From Mixophyes australis (lineage: Eukaryota > Chordata > Amphibia > Anura > Limnodynastidae), in the NCBI GenBank assembly GCA_036250195.1, contig JAVHZZ010000004.1:146830729-146894728 (forward strand): a stretch of 64,000 nt of DNA, in the 5' to 3' direction. Position 1 is the stretch's first letter; every line of letters starts with the position of its first letter. The notes under the pieces are model-generated. The model saw nothing but the letters and a program-made list of their open reading frames with translations, was not told the origin of the DNA and did not search any database. This document shows positions 33,561 through 43,754 of this stretch, piece after piece. The position numbers and the translations under genes were made by a program.

Positions 33561-33991
33561 GTAGTAATGAAATATCAATTAAACTGTTAATAATATTTTA
33601 TTGAAATCTCCATTCTTTATTGTCCTAATACCCACATGTTGTGCAATTGTAATATATTAATAAAGACACACACACACACCAATATTTCTGTTTGATGAGA
33701 TAATATCGAAGCAAAGATTTGCACAACAAAAAACATATGTACAAATAAAAAAAGTTAACCATAAATGTCATCCAATATTTAGTTTTTTTCTTCAATTAAT
33801 GTTTTATATTTGTTAATTTTTTTAGTATATTTTTTTTATTTTTGCTGAAATTTCCACTAACTATGGGGGGTCTCAAGGCCAAATTGTAGTGTATTCAGGA
33901 GCTATAAAAGAAAAAATTAAATCCATACCTACCTAAGTTTGAAAACATATAGGAGTTACATAGACGTGTACTGTTACATAACTTTCAAATT
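33561..33991. other. Unassigned; left target duplication of tandem dimer
   Basis: AT-rich. The last 15 bases (33977-33991) are repeated at 34846-34860. Confidence 0.5.
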
Positions 33992-34845
33992 CAGACATAG
34001 GTCCTCTGCACTCACCATGTACAGACTGGGGTGCAAGAGGGGGTTGCCCACATTGTATAGACAAGAAAACAGGGATATTCTGCACTCTCCAAACACATAA
34101 TCAATGCTATATCAAGTACTGTTCTATATTAAAAACAGGGAATGTTAGTTCCACATATTGCAATATATGTTTAAGCTGACCAACTCACGCCAAAGTCTTC
34201 CCATTCTGGTCAGTCCTAACATGATCAAATGCTATGCTATTTTATCTGGGCTTAAGGCTTACCTGCACACAGCTTTTAAAGGCAAGTCTTTCCCTAGCAC
34301 TAGCAGCCATGGGAGACCTGGGACTCACCTGACACAAGTTGGAATTAATTAATGTAAAGAATGGGGTGCAAGAGTCATGGGACTTACATTGTATAAACAA
34401 AAACAGACATAGGTCCTCTGCACTCACCATGTACAGACTGGGGTGCAAGAGGGGGTTGCCCACATTGTATAGACAAGAAAACAGGGATATTCTGCACTCT
34501 CCAAACACATAATCAATGCTATATCAAGTACTGTTCTATATTAAAAACAGGGAATGTTAGTTCCACATATTGCAATATATGTTTAAGCTGACCAACTCAC
34601 GCCAAAGTCTTCCCATTCTGGTCAGTCCTAACATGATCAAATGCTATGCTATTTTATCTGGGCTTAAGGCTTACCTGCACACAGCTTTTAAAGGCAAGTC
34701 TTTCCCTAGCACTAGCAGCCATGGGAGACCTGGGACTCACCTGACACAAGTTGGAATTAATTAATGTAAAGAATGGGGTGCAAGAGTCATGGGACTTACA
34801 TTGTATAAACAAAAACAGACATAGGTCCTCTGCACTCACCACTTT
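33992..34845. mobile_element. Insertion made of two 412-bp units, 15-bp TSD
   Basis: Units 33992-34403 and 34404-34815 look identical, followed by a 30-bp start of a third (34816-34845). The whole is flanked by the exact 15-mer CATAACTTTCAAATT. Each unit contains two diverged sub-blocks of the type GGGGTGCAAGAG...ACATTGTATA...TCTGCACTC. No known protein (64-codon ORF repeated twice, not recognised). The TSD length suits target-primed retrotransposition, possibly a Penelope-like or dimeric SINE-like element. Confidence 0.75.
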
Positions 34846-34860
34846 CATAACTTTCAAATT

Positions 34861-35150
34861 ACAGCAATGTCTAATGGGTTGCAAAATACATTTGGAGAAA
34901 GAGGCCTAGGGCCTTTTGGTGGCAGATTTATATAAGTACTCATTTCTGTTGTGCCCAGGGAAAGGGGAGGGGTTGAGAGTGTATTTTACAAAAGTACTTT
35001 GTAGGGCCATCATGATGGAAACATGTGACATTTATAAGAATGTCCACTTAAATTGACCATGTGTGAAATTAAGGATTTATTACCAGTACAATGGACGTCT
35101 AAATGGGATAAAATTATGCAAAGCATTTAATGTAAATACTTACTATCTAC
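34861..35150. other. Unassigned
   Basis: No feature recognised. Confidence 0.4.
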
Positions 35151-35480
35151 CATTGCCTCTAGATCTTGCCTGACCTTCAGCACCTCCTCTTCCACCACCG
35201 CCTTCACCTCCTACTGCTCTTTCTCATCCTGGGGCTGGCACTAGCATAGGTCACTCCAACAACACTGCAGCTGAACGACCGAGAGGCGGCAGTTAAACTG
35301 CTGCCAGATGCATCTGCGGACCCTTTGGTAGGCCCGCAGCATGAGTTCATTAAAGATGTACCGACCGGCGGGCATGCTGTCCATGCCCTCGGTCAGCACC
35401 CTGAGCTCCCGTCTAGCAAATGTGGTGGACCTCATCTTTTCATTCTCTCACTCACGTCACTCGCGGATCTTTTCTAGACC
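35151..35480 (-). pseudogene. Myb/SANT-like DNA-binding protein exon, decayed
   Basis: From ATG at 35435 (minus strand) it reads MRSTTFARRELRVLTEGMDS, then LMLRAYQRVRRCIWQQF and VVQLQCCWSDL, a stop, and after it KAVVEEEVLKVRQDLEAM. The T-F-x-x-R-E-L start and QLQ-x-x-WSDL end match the three-helix Myb/SANT-like fold (Myb_DNA-bind_5 type) also seen at 62609-63022 (QVQKRWSDH). A strong donor GTAAGT follows at about 35146. A paralogue lies at 42190-42345. Such proteins accompany Harbinger transposases or are domesticated from them. Confidence 0.6.
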
Positions 35481-35910
35481 TTTGTATAAAATGTCTGCCT
35501 GTCATTCAAGCATCGCATCCTAGCAAATTGTGTGTGTGTGAGGGGTGGAGACGAAGCGATGAGCCGTGTACTCTGGACTTAGCAATTAGGATTAGACATA
35601 TACACCTGGACTTGCAAAAAGTGTATTTTAAGGCAGCTGTGCTCTTCCTTCAGTCCTGCTATTTTCGAATGATTTGCTGCAGAGACATTTGTCGGTTTTG
35701 GACTTCTAAGACATTTTTGGAGTGACTTCTACAAATGTCTCAATAGATATGACATAGTTGGTTAGTAATAGGATCATAACTTGTTCTACAGAAAGCAATG
35801 CTAGTGTATTTGTAAACTTACATGAGTCTTGTTTTGCTCTATATGCAGGTGATAAGTGTCACATTCATAGCAACACTCTGCTAATAGGTTTCCACCACAA
35901 AACCCAGGAG
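35481..35910. other. Region homologous to 42440-42840
   Basis: Shares phrases with the 42-kb paralogue: AAAATGTCTGCCTGTCATTC, GACATATACACCTGGACTTG, GTTTTGCTCTATATGCAGGT, CAACACTCTGCTAAT. It is the upstream (5') flank of both Myb-like ORFs, so both copies derive from one larger unit. Confidence 0.6.
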
Positions 35911-35914
35911 TTAA

Positions 35915-36333
35915 GCTGGGTACACACTACAGAAATTGCGACCAACTTTTTATGACGAGCGATTTTACATGCAATCAATGTTCCGATCGCTCGGTCCATG
36001 GACTGCATACACACTAACCTTGTTTAGAACGATAAAGGGAAGAGCGGACGTCCCTTTAGCGACTTTTTACAGCCATGTTGTCGTGAGCAATGACTGTAAT
36101 TTCGTACTTATTGTTGTGGATCTGTCGGAAGTTTATACACACTACACAGTGGAAGCGAGATTGGAACGAAAATATTAAACGGTACGACCAACCAAATGAG
36201 GCGATAATCGTCCATTTGGGCAGACTTTTGACCATCGTGTCACTGCACACACTGACCCGACTTTTGAACGAGCGATCGTATGTCGGTTGTTTGAGCTGAT
36301 TATTGGACGAAAACAGTGTAGTGTGTACCCAGC
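35915..36333. mobile_element. MITE with TTAA target duplication, 419 bp
   Basis: Inverted termini GCTGGGTACACACTAC / GTAGTGTGTACCCAGC, perfect over 16 bp, flanked on both sides by TTAA (35911-35914, 36334-36337). TTAA duplication is typical of piggyBac and Kolobok superfamilies; the G-start is unlike piggyBac's CCC, so Kolobok is likelier. Non-coding. A second, partial copy begins at about 63820 and runs off the window. Confidence 0.85.
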
Positions 36334-36549
36334 TTAAGCAGACTATAGCATTGTTGGCCTGAATCATTGAAATGTATATAGAATAGCCTTTGAACAAAAA
36401 ATACATATAAAATATCATATTGACTATCAATAATCCTTATGCCTCTCTTTTGCCCTCTCCTTAGATTTTGGACTCAAATATATTTTTGTATTTTTGGTGC
36501 TCAGGGCCTCTAGTTGGATATTGGTGAGTACTCTGTCCCTTAAACAATG

Positions 36550-38007
36550 TGTCACACGCCGGCCCTATAGTTAGGTCCCGGCTCTGTGACTTTCCCTTTA
36601 AGAACCATGATTCTGCTTGCTTCTCTGTCAGAGACACTATTTATTATTATTATTATAAATTTTTATTTATAAGGTGCCACAAGGCGTCCGCAGCGCCGTA
36701 CAGAGACAAACAAATTACAATACAATGGGAGACAGCACAGTACAGTAAGCACAGCAACTCAGTAAGCTCAATGCACAGCTAGAGAGGGCGGGGAAGTGGG
36801 AGGTAGGATCCGCAAATGACGGGGCCCAAGAAGGAGAGCGCGGAAGACAGGGAAACCCCTAGGGGGGAGGAGGAAGCAAGAGTGGATGTGGAGTGGAGCC
36901 TCAAGGAGGAGGGCTAAGTAGCTGGAGAGCAGAGTTAGAAGTGGTGGAAACAGGAGGAGAGATGGTCCTGCTCAGAGGAGCGTACAATCTAAGGGGAGGG
37001 GTGGACAGACAGAGAGAAGCAGGGGAGAGAGGGAGAGTAGGGGGATGGAGGCAGAAGATAAGGTAGGAAGTTAAGTGGGAGACAGAAAGGCTTTAAGAAA
37101 AAGGTGGGTTTTTAGGGCCCGTTTGAAACTGGACAGATTAGGGGAAGTTCTGATGGAGGGAGGGAGCTTGTTCCAGTGGAGGGGGGCAGCGCGGGCGAAG
37201 TCTTGGATACGCGCGTGGGAGGAGGTTATAAGGAGGGAAGAGAGGCGACACTACTTTCACAGGTGCTCCTAGCTACTGTGATTTGGACCACTCCCTAAAC
37301 CTCATTGGTCCTGGAGCACTATATGAACCTCCCAAGGGTATGGGCTCATTGCCTCATCTTCGTGTTACTCAGTCTACCTTGGTCTAGGTTATATCTGCTG
37401 CTGCTGTTACCTGTGTGCTGGACTCCTACATCTACAAACCACCATACCTGGTACTTGTAGTTCCACACTGCTTACTGAAATCTCCTACGGCTGTTACCTG
37501 TGTACTGGACTTCTACATCTGCACACTATACTGGCTCGTGAGTTGCCTATTACATCTGCACTCATATTGATTGGCTCAACTACCTTTCTGCTCGGCTGCC
37601 TGTATTCTTTACTGAACTTCAATCAAGTTATCTTGTCATCTGTGGTTCTATGTTTGGCACGGCTATTACTATTACTCTGCTAATTATTAGTTGCTGGACT
37701 GTTATCAAGAATATATTGCCAAGCTAGTAGCCAGTTCAGTTATTCATGTTATGTGCATTCAGTCTTCATGCCGTTGCTATTGGTTACCAACTGAACTTCT
37801 TTCGTGATTTCATTGTATGTTGTGAACTGCCGTGTACTCAGCTTGCTGAGTTCTACATATCTTATACTGTTGCTGTTAGACCATCTATCAATATATTATA
37901 TTGCAACGCTACTAACATCTTCTGTGTTTTGTTCAACCTCCACCATCCACTGCTATAACATCTAAGTAGTGGCAAAAGGGATCCATAAAATACCCTGAGC
38001 CGTGACA
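36550..38007 (+). repeat. 5' LTR of the Gypsy element
   Basis: TGTCAC...GTGACA, interrupted by the L2 at 36640-37246. The part 37449-38007 matches the 3' LTR (40162-40708) with small differences and a few short indels, for example an extra CTGCTAATTATTAGT-like stretch near 37676. Confidence 0.9.
36640..37246 (-). mobile_element. L2 LINE nested in the LTR
   Basis: Minus-strand 3' end: tail (AAT)n, TTTATTTATAAGGTGCCACA, GCGCCGTACAGAGACAAAC, GAGCGTACAATCTAAGGGGA, and the reverse of FKRALKTHLF coding near 37100. Flanked by exact GACACTA (36633-36639, 37247-37253), so it inserted after the Gypsy element. Confidence 0.9.
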
Positions 38008-38024
38008 GTAAGATCAGACCAAAA

Positions 38025-38945
38025 ATGTCTGATCCCCCGGTGGAGCCGTCTGTGAGGGATATGTTACAGCATTTAATTCTTTGAGCTGAAAAACTGGAGG
38101 ACACACTGGCTCTGGTGCTACGATGTCTTCATGCACTCACTGGTCATCTGGATGCGTTCCCAACAAACCAACCACAGATGCCAGCCTCTCCTCCTGAGCA
38201 AGTTTCGGAACTTCAGGCCTCCCTTGTGACTTCCTCTACGCTTAGGTTACCTACTCCGGCCAAATTTGATGGGGACCCGAAAATGTGTCGTGGTTTTCTC
38301 AATCAGCGCTCAATCCAGTTTGAGCTTCAATCACAAAATTTTCCCACTGATAGGTCTAAAGTGGCATATGTGGTTTCTCTACTGAATGGCAAAACCTTAG
38401 CCTGGGCATCCCCACTCTGGGAGAGGAATGATCCACTTCACTCTGATTATGCATCTTTTCTTTTGATGTTCCGTCGCATCTTTGATGAACCTGGTCGACT
38501 CTCCTCTGCCTCCATGGCTATACTCCGTTTGCGACAAGGGAATCTGTCAGTGGCTCAATATGTCATTGAATTCCACATATTATCCTCTGAATTATCTTGG
38601 AACGATGAAGCACTGGTGGACGCATTTTGGCAGGGGTTATCTGACCGTGTTAAAAATGCTTTAGCCTCTTATGAACTGCCTACGAATTTGGATGCGGTCA
38701 TCTCATTGTGTAATAAAGTAGATTTATGTTTCAAAGAGAGAGCTATAGAGGAGGAGATAGCTCGCCGCCCAATTATAGGCCAGTTCCGCACTCTGTGTCA
38801 CTTTCTTCAATACCTGATGAGCCTATGCAAATTAGGAGAGCTCGATTGACCCCAGAGGAACATGACAGAAGACGTCGGGACAAGTTATGCATTTATTGTG
38901 GTGACTCTGGTCACTTTCTAGATTCCTGTGGTAAAAAAACAGGAA
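38025..38945 (+). pseudogene. Gypsy gag, interrupted
   Basis: ATG at 38025 (MSDPPVEPSVRDMLQ) is followed by an in-frame TGA at 38082, then LPTPAKFDGDP, FLNQRSIQFELQSQNF, VAYVVSLLNGKTLAWASPLW and LRQGNLSVAQYVIEF, the capsid-like region of sushi-family Gag. A frameshift around 38770-38790 moves the frame to the one carrying the zinc knuckle CIYCGDSGHFLDSC (C-x2-C-x4-H-x4-C), about 38890-38930. Gag packages the RNA; this copy cannot be made whole. Confidence 0.88.
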
Positions 38946-39535
38946 AAGGTCACACCACGATCTGCTTCGGGAGAGTCAGATTGGAGCCTAGGGAAACCCT
39001 TTCTTCTGTGGTTTGTAGCCTTTCTGTTTCCTTGATGTACAATTCCAAAAGTCATGCTACTCAAGCTTTGGTGGATTCTGGTGTGGTTGAGAACTTTATT
39101 TCACAGACTTTAGTTAATGAATGGTTAATTCCATCTGTTCCTTTGGAGACTCCTGTAGTCATCACAACCATTGATGGATCCCAGCTTTCTCAAGGGGTGA
39201 TTCATGCCCGGACCGAGCCTCTTCGTCTTCATGTGGGTGCTTTACATTCTCAAAGTATTTCTTTTCTGATTTTGCCTCATACTGCTTTTCCAGTTGTCCT
39301 GGGCCTTTCATGGCTTCAATTACATTCTCCACAACTGGATTGGAAGACTTCTGAGATTCTGTCCTGGGGTTCTCATTGCCATTCTGGATGTCTGACCAAG
39401 GGGAAACCACTCCGGTCTCCTAAACTCCCTGCACCTTTGCAACCTTCTGCATTACCTTCTCAATATCGATCATCTGCTCCAGAGAGGGTTCTGCCTCTCC
39501 AGTCTGCTCCAGAGAGGGTCTTGTCCCAGGCGGTT
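38946..39535 (+). pseudogene. Gypsy aspartic protease and start of pol
   Basis: Same frame as the zinc knuckle. ALVDSGVVENFIS carries the D-S-G catalytic triad (usually DSGA/DSGS), followed by PVVLGLSWLQLHSPQLDWK, the conserved end of the protease domain. Reverse transcriptase should follow but the sequence goes into proline-rich and repeat sequence. Confidence 0.82.
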
Positions 39536-39800
39536 CAGCCCGAGTTGCCAGTCCATGCGGTTCAGCCCGAGTTGCCAGTCCATGCGGTTCAGCCCAAGTT
39601 GCCAGTCCATGCGGTTCAGCCCGAGTTGCCAGTCCATGAGGTTCAGCCCGAGTTGCCAGTCCATGCGGTTCATCCCGAGTTGCCAGTTCATGCGGTTCAG
39701 CCCGAGTTGCCTGTTCATGCGGTTCAGCCCGAGTTGCCTGTCCATGCGGTTCAGCCCGAGTTGCCATGCTATGCGGTTCAGCCCGAGTTACCACTTGGTG
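39527..39800 (+). repeat. 27-bp in-frame tandem repeat, about 9 units
   Basis: GCGGTTCAGCCCGAGTTGCC and close variants encode about nine repeats of AVQPELPVH in the pol frame. 27 is a multiple of three, so the frame stays open on both strands; the minus-strand ORFs here are shadows. Confidence 0.92.
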
Positions 39801-39924
39801 CTGTCTGCTCTGCGGCTCCTCACAGTGCTGTCTGCTCTGAGGCCGTAATTCTTCCTCAGCAATCTCCTACTAATCGTTCCAGTTTGGATCCTAAGTGCCT
39901 ACAGATGTCTATGGTTATTCTATT

Positions 39925-40165
39925 TTCTCCTCCTGCTGCAGAACTTGTTCAGAATTTTTCAGATACTTGGAATTCAGTTATATCTCAGCTTAAGAAGACT
40001 TCTATTCGATATAAGTCAGCGGCTGACAGGAGATGTAGAGCCGTATCTGCTCTTAAAGTGAGTGACAGAGTTTGGTTGTCCACTCGGAACATTCATCGTA
40101 AAGTCCCTTCTAGGAGGTTCGCCCCTCGATTCATCGGACCGTATAAAGTTTTGAGGTCATCTGTA
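39925..40165 (+). pseudogene. Gypsy integrase C-terminus
   Basis: Reads LVQNFSDTWNSVISQLKKTS, YKSAADRRCR, then VSDRVWLSTRNI and FAPRFIGPYKVL, the end of Gypsy integrase before the chromodomain-like tail. It joins directly to LTR sequence (SSVLVFPHC...), so a deletion removed the 3' end of pol and the first part of the 3' LTR. Confidence 0.85.
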
Positions 40166-40708
40166 CTTGTATTTCCACACTGCTTACTGAAATCTCCTAC
40201 GGCTGTTACCTGTGTACTGGACTTCTACATCTGCACACTGAACTGGCTGGTGAGTTGCCTATTACATCTGCACTCATATTGATTGGCTCAACTACCTTTC
40301 TGCTCGGCTGCCTGTATTCTTTACTGAACTTCAATCAAGTTATCTTGTCATCTGTGGTTCTATGTTTGGCACTGCTATTATTATTACTCAGTTGCTGGAC
40401 TGCTATCAAGAATATATTGCCAAGCTAGTAGCCAGTTCAGTTATTTATGTTATGTGCATTCAATCTTCATGCCGTTGCTATTGGTTACCAATTGAACTTC
40501 TTTCGTGATTTCATTGTATGTAGTGAACGGCCGTGTACTCAGCTTGCTAAGTTCTACATATCTTATACTGTTGCTGTTAGACCATCTATCAATATATTAT
40601 ATTGCAACGCTACTAACATCATTTGTGTTTTGTTCAACCTCCACCATCCACTGCTATAACATCTAAGTTGTGGCAAAAGGGCTCCATAAAATACCCTGAG
40701 CCGTGACA
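40162..40708 (+). repeat. 3' LTR, 5'-truncated
   Basis: Aligns with 37449-38007 and ends with the same ACCCTGAGCCGTGACA. Its first part is missing. Confidence 0.88.
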
Positions 40709-40713
40709 CAATG

Positions 40714-41190
40714 CAGATTAAGTAGCTATAGGAATGGAAACTGTTGTATTGAATTTCATTATTATGGTCCTCAGAAGGGGGGTGAGGGGCATTATGGATG
40801 GATGAGAAGTGTATACCGCTATTCGCAATTTTAGACACCTGTATCTGCATCGTTTTTAAACTTTCTTGCATTGAGGTTTTTACTGTTGCTGTATAGGTTA
40901 TTCACTCCTTACCTGTTTTATGCTATTTGATTTTGCAATATATAAGTTTTGATTTTTAAAACATTATTGGGGTGAGTACAATGTAATATAGGTCAAAATA
41001 AGTTTGTGTAGTGCTTGTAAAAAGGCGATTCTCTCTAATGTGCATGTACTTGCAAACTAGTTAGGAGCCTGAGGAGTCCATTATTTGGCTTAAGCGTGGC
41101 AAAAAATATATTGGGAGAGGACAGATTTTTTTTTTTAAATCTTAATAAATTTGTGGCTGCTTCTTCTTTTTCACTCTCTTTATATTATAG
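40714..41190. other. Unassigned
   Basis: No feature except a polypyrimidine tract at the end that forms an acceptor (TTATATTATAG, 41190). Confidence 0.4.
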
Positions 41191-41408
41191 ATAAATATGT
41201 TAGATGCAGGTCCAAGGACTCCACCTGCTAAGAACAAGAATGAACAAGTCGGCAGTATAATTTTTCAGACCGAGAGTGAGCAATTATTGTAGAATTGGTA
41301 ATAGATACATTTTATAGATCCAGCAGACACCTGTTTGCGCCTGAAAAGAGTAAACAATGGGAAGAAATCACAGCACAAGTGAATGCCATCGCTCCGAGTT
41401 ATTAACTT
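41191..41408 (+). pseudogene. Myb/SANT-like exon fragment
   Basis: Acceptor TTATATTATAG precedes an exon-like stretch. In one frame HLFAPEKSKQWEEITAQVNA is followed by IAPSY and a stop; W-x-x-I-x-x-x-V-N-A is the signature of the second helix of Myb/SANT-like domains. The upstream part (MLDAGPRTPPAKNKNE) is in another frame with stops. A different lineage from the 35-kb and 42-kb copies. Confidence 0.5.
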
Positions 41409-41769
41409 TTCAAATCCAAATTTTTTTTGCTTTAGTGTAAACATTGTACAAGCTGACTGTTACCTTGACACATTTTTTGCCTGTTTGTGTCATTTATATT
41501 TGAAGCCCAGATTTGTACCTAGGAAATGTCCATTGTGGTATCAAAGTGTGGTCATAAAAAATTACATGTTACTTTCTAACAATTATCCACCCAGGGCAAG
41601 GCACACGCATTTAGCAGTGTGTGTGTGTGAGTGTGAATTATGTGTGTAAATTGTAAGTTAACAATGTTATGTTCCATGTTTGTTTGTTTTTTTTGCTTTT
41701 TAAAAATGAATATATTTATCTCTTTTGTACAGCTGGGCTGACTATAAACAAAAGTTAAAAAAAAATCGT
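41409..41769. other. Unassigned, GT-rich spot
   Basis: Short GT repeat near 41617-41640. No gene. Confidence 0.4.
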
Positions 41770-42183
41770 TAGAGCGCTCATCCCCTCTGACCCTTAATGA
41801 CCTCGTAGTGACCCATGTGCGGCGATCAGGACTCTGCTCCTGTTCCGCCACCCTCTGACCCTCTAACATTTACATATTACCTTCCTTCCGTTCACATTCT
41901 TGCATTAACCTTTGTGGTCTTCACCTCCCTTTCCCTTCTAATATTCCTTCATCCCTCCCCCCCATTTTATTTCTTGTATTATTGCCTGTTATACTTAAAG
42001 AAAAAGAAAAATAACGAAAATATGGTCAATTGATGTTCCAAGTTTTCTAAGGACGCATTCTCTCGATTTCACTACAATGTTATTGTCCTTTTATGCACAC
42101 TTTGTAATCTTCATACTTCGTATTTTATATGCCTTTTATTGTCTGACCATTCAAAATAAAGAATTAAAAAAAAAAAAAAAAAA
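41770..42183 (+). mobile_element. LINE-like 3' end with poly(A)
   Basis: Pyrimidine-rich 3' UTR-like sequence ending AATAAA (42155-42160) and A18 (42166-42183). This is how L1/Tx1-type LINEs or processed transcripts end. It sits against the Myb-like pseudogene at 42190 and probably broke it. 5' limit uncertain; no coding left. Confidence 0.55.
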
Positions 42184-42189
42184 TCATTA

Positions 42190-42345
42190 AGGGAAGGAGA
42201 CATACGCAAAGAACTGGTGGTGGCCCGTAGTGGCCCACCACACGATCTCCAATTAACCCCACTGGGGGAGCGGGCTAGTGTCAGCATTTCAGCATTATCT
42301 ATTCCCTCGGTCAGGACCCTCAACTCCCTTCATGTGAAGGTTGTG
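42190..42345 (-). pseudogene. Myb/SANT-like pseudogene, second copy
   Basis: Minus strand: MRPTTFT, stop, RELRVLTEGIDNAEMLTLAR, then SPSGVNWRSCGGPLRATTSS. The first 17 residues match the 35-kb copy, after which they differ. The C-terminal WSDL part is absent, cut by the poly(A) insertion. The 5' flank 42346-42840 is homologous to 35481-35910. Confidence 0.55.
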
Positions 42346-42838
42346 GGCCTCATCTTGACTGCAAGAATGTACTCTTCAATACTTTGTGCTCTGATTGGAT
42401 TTCTGAGCACATGCGCCGAGATCACGTCACACGGGGATCTTTCCTATACCTGTAAGTAAAATGGCTGCCTATCATTCCTGGGGGGAGTAATGAAACGAGT
42501 ACTCCGTGCTCAGAAATTAGGAGGACACATATACACTTGGCCTCGCAATTAAATCTGGTTTTAAACACAAAGTATGCTCGTCCTTCACTTCTGCTCATTT
42601 CCAAAAGTTTGGTGGCAGGGACTTTATGCTATTTGTCTATGTGACTTCTAAAACATTATTACAGTAAGTACAATTGGATTTGATATGTTTTAATATTTTT
42701 GCTTCTGAATATGAACCTAACTTGTTAGGCATAAAGCAATGTTACTCTGCTGGTAACTTTCAAATAGTGTGGTTTTGCTCTATATGCACATCAAAACTCT
42801 CACATTTATAGCAATACTCTGCTAATGTGTGTCCCAAA
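42346..42838. other. Homologous flank of the 35-kb Myb-like locus
   Basis: Shares GGCTGCCTATCATTC, GGACACATATACACTTGG, TTTGCTCTATATGCACAT and GCAATACTCTGCTAAT with 35481-35910. Contains CACGTCAC and GGCCTCAT blocks; a possible promoter. Confidence 0.5.
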
Positions 42839-43570
42839 TAGAGATGCTTATTGACCCCCATGTTTTGGTTTTGGATATGGATGACCTTCGGGTTTTGGTT
42901 TTTCCAAAACCGCCCTTGTATGTTTTGGTTTTGGTTTTGGCTTTGTTTTGCTGTCTTTTACAAAATTCCATTTTTTGGGCTAAAATCACATAATTTAGGT
43001 ATTATTTTGTACCTACATTATTATTAACCTAACTAACTCTAATTTCCAGTCATTTCCATTCAATTTTTACCATCTCACAGGTCACAATATGCTTTTCATA
43101 CACTTTCAGCCAAATACTGCAGCGAGCTGGCTGGATGTTAAGCGACAGAGCAATGACACAAACACACTGCAGTTTATATTACATCTAGAAAACATTGCCA
43201 CATACCAGTGTTACAAACTCACAATAGAAAAGTAATACAAGATGTAATAGTCTTTGTGGCCTCCCACCCACCCATATATTGGATCTTACAAAGGACATGC
43301 ACACTTTAACAAACCAAGCACTTCAGCGACAAGGGCTGTTACTTTTGTGGCTGATGTGCTTGGTTTGTTTGGGCCCCCACTAAACCAGCTATCAATGCCC
43401 TAAAGGCAGGTTAGACCAACAGTGCTGTCAAATGAATTCTACATTGTCAAGATGTTGTCGTCAGCATCTGACAACCCAAAGAGGCTGACACATGGCCTGA
43501 AGACATGCTCACTAGGACGGCGATGGTGTATCAGTTGCTGGTTTGGATGGTGTGGAAGATCAACCTCCTC
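42839..43570 (-). mobile_element. hAT-related remnant
   Basis: TAGAGATGCTTATTGACCCC followed by many TTTTGGTTTTGG words is the reverse of the AACCAAAACC-rich right ends of hAT copies 1-3. The section 43130-43440 (GGATGTTAAGCGACAGAGC ... GAATTCTACATTG) is the same segment that flanks NSMCE2 on both sides at 55-56 kb. Non-coding part of a related hAT, minus orientation. Confidence 0.65.
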
Positions 43571-43754
43571 GAATAACAGATCCTCATCCAACTACAGAAT
43601 CTCCTGTATGTATACAAAAGGATGAATTTATAAACAAACAAACTAATTAGCTGAGGCATTTACAGCTTTGCATTTCCTATGTAGACTCCAAACATTGCAA
43701 ATCATACTTACAAAAAATTGAGCATTATATTGAACCTTCGTTTTTTAAAGTACA

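Larger units (their letters stand above)
36550..40708 (+). mobile_element. Ty3/Gypsy (sushi-like) retrotransposon, defective
   Basis: Flanked by exact CAATG (36545-36549, 40709-40713). It begins TGTCACACG and ends CCGTGACA. 5' LTR 36550-38007 (with a nested L2), gag from 38025, CCHC knuckle, protease, a large loss of reverse transcriptase, RNase H and most of integrase, then integrase C-terminus running into a 5'-truncated 3' LTR (about 40162-40708). Gag type and LTR ends fit the sushi/RTL1-related branch of vertebrate Gypsy elements. Stop codon and frameshifts make it inactive. Confidence 0.93.

Noticed and set aside
33992..34815. Plain segmental duplication or assembly duplication
   Set aside because: A perfect 15-bp duplication surrounds the whole dimer, which favours insertion as one piece, although an assembly error in unit number cannot be excluded.
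35915..36333. piggyBac element
   Set aside because: TTAA duplication fits, but termini begin GCTGGG and not the CCC start of piggyBac; left as TTAA MITE, perhaps Kolobok.
39420..39794. Minus-strand ORFs of 91-124 codons opposite the Gypsy repeat
   Set aside because: A 27-bp unit without stops on the minus strand keeps those frames open. The + frame carries zinc knuckle, protease and integrase motifs.
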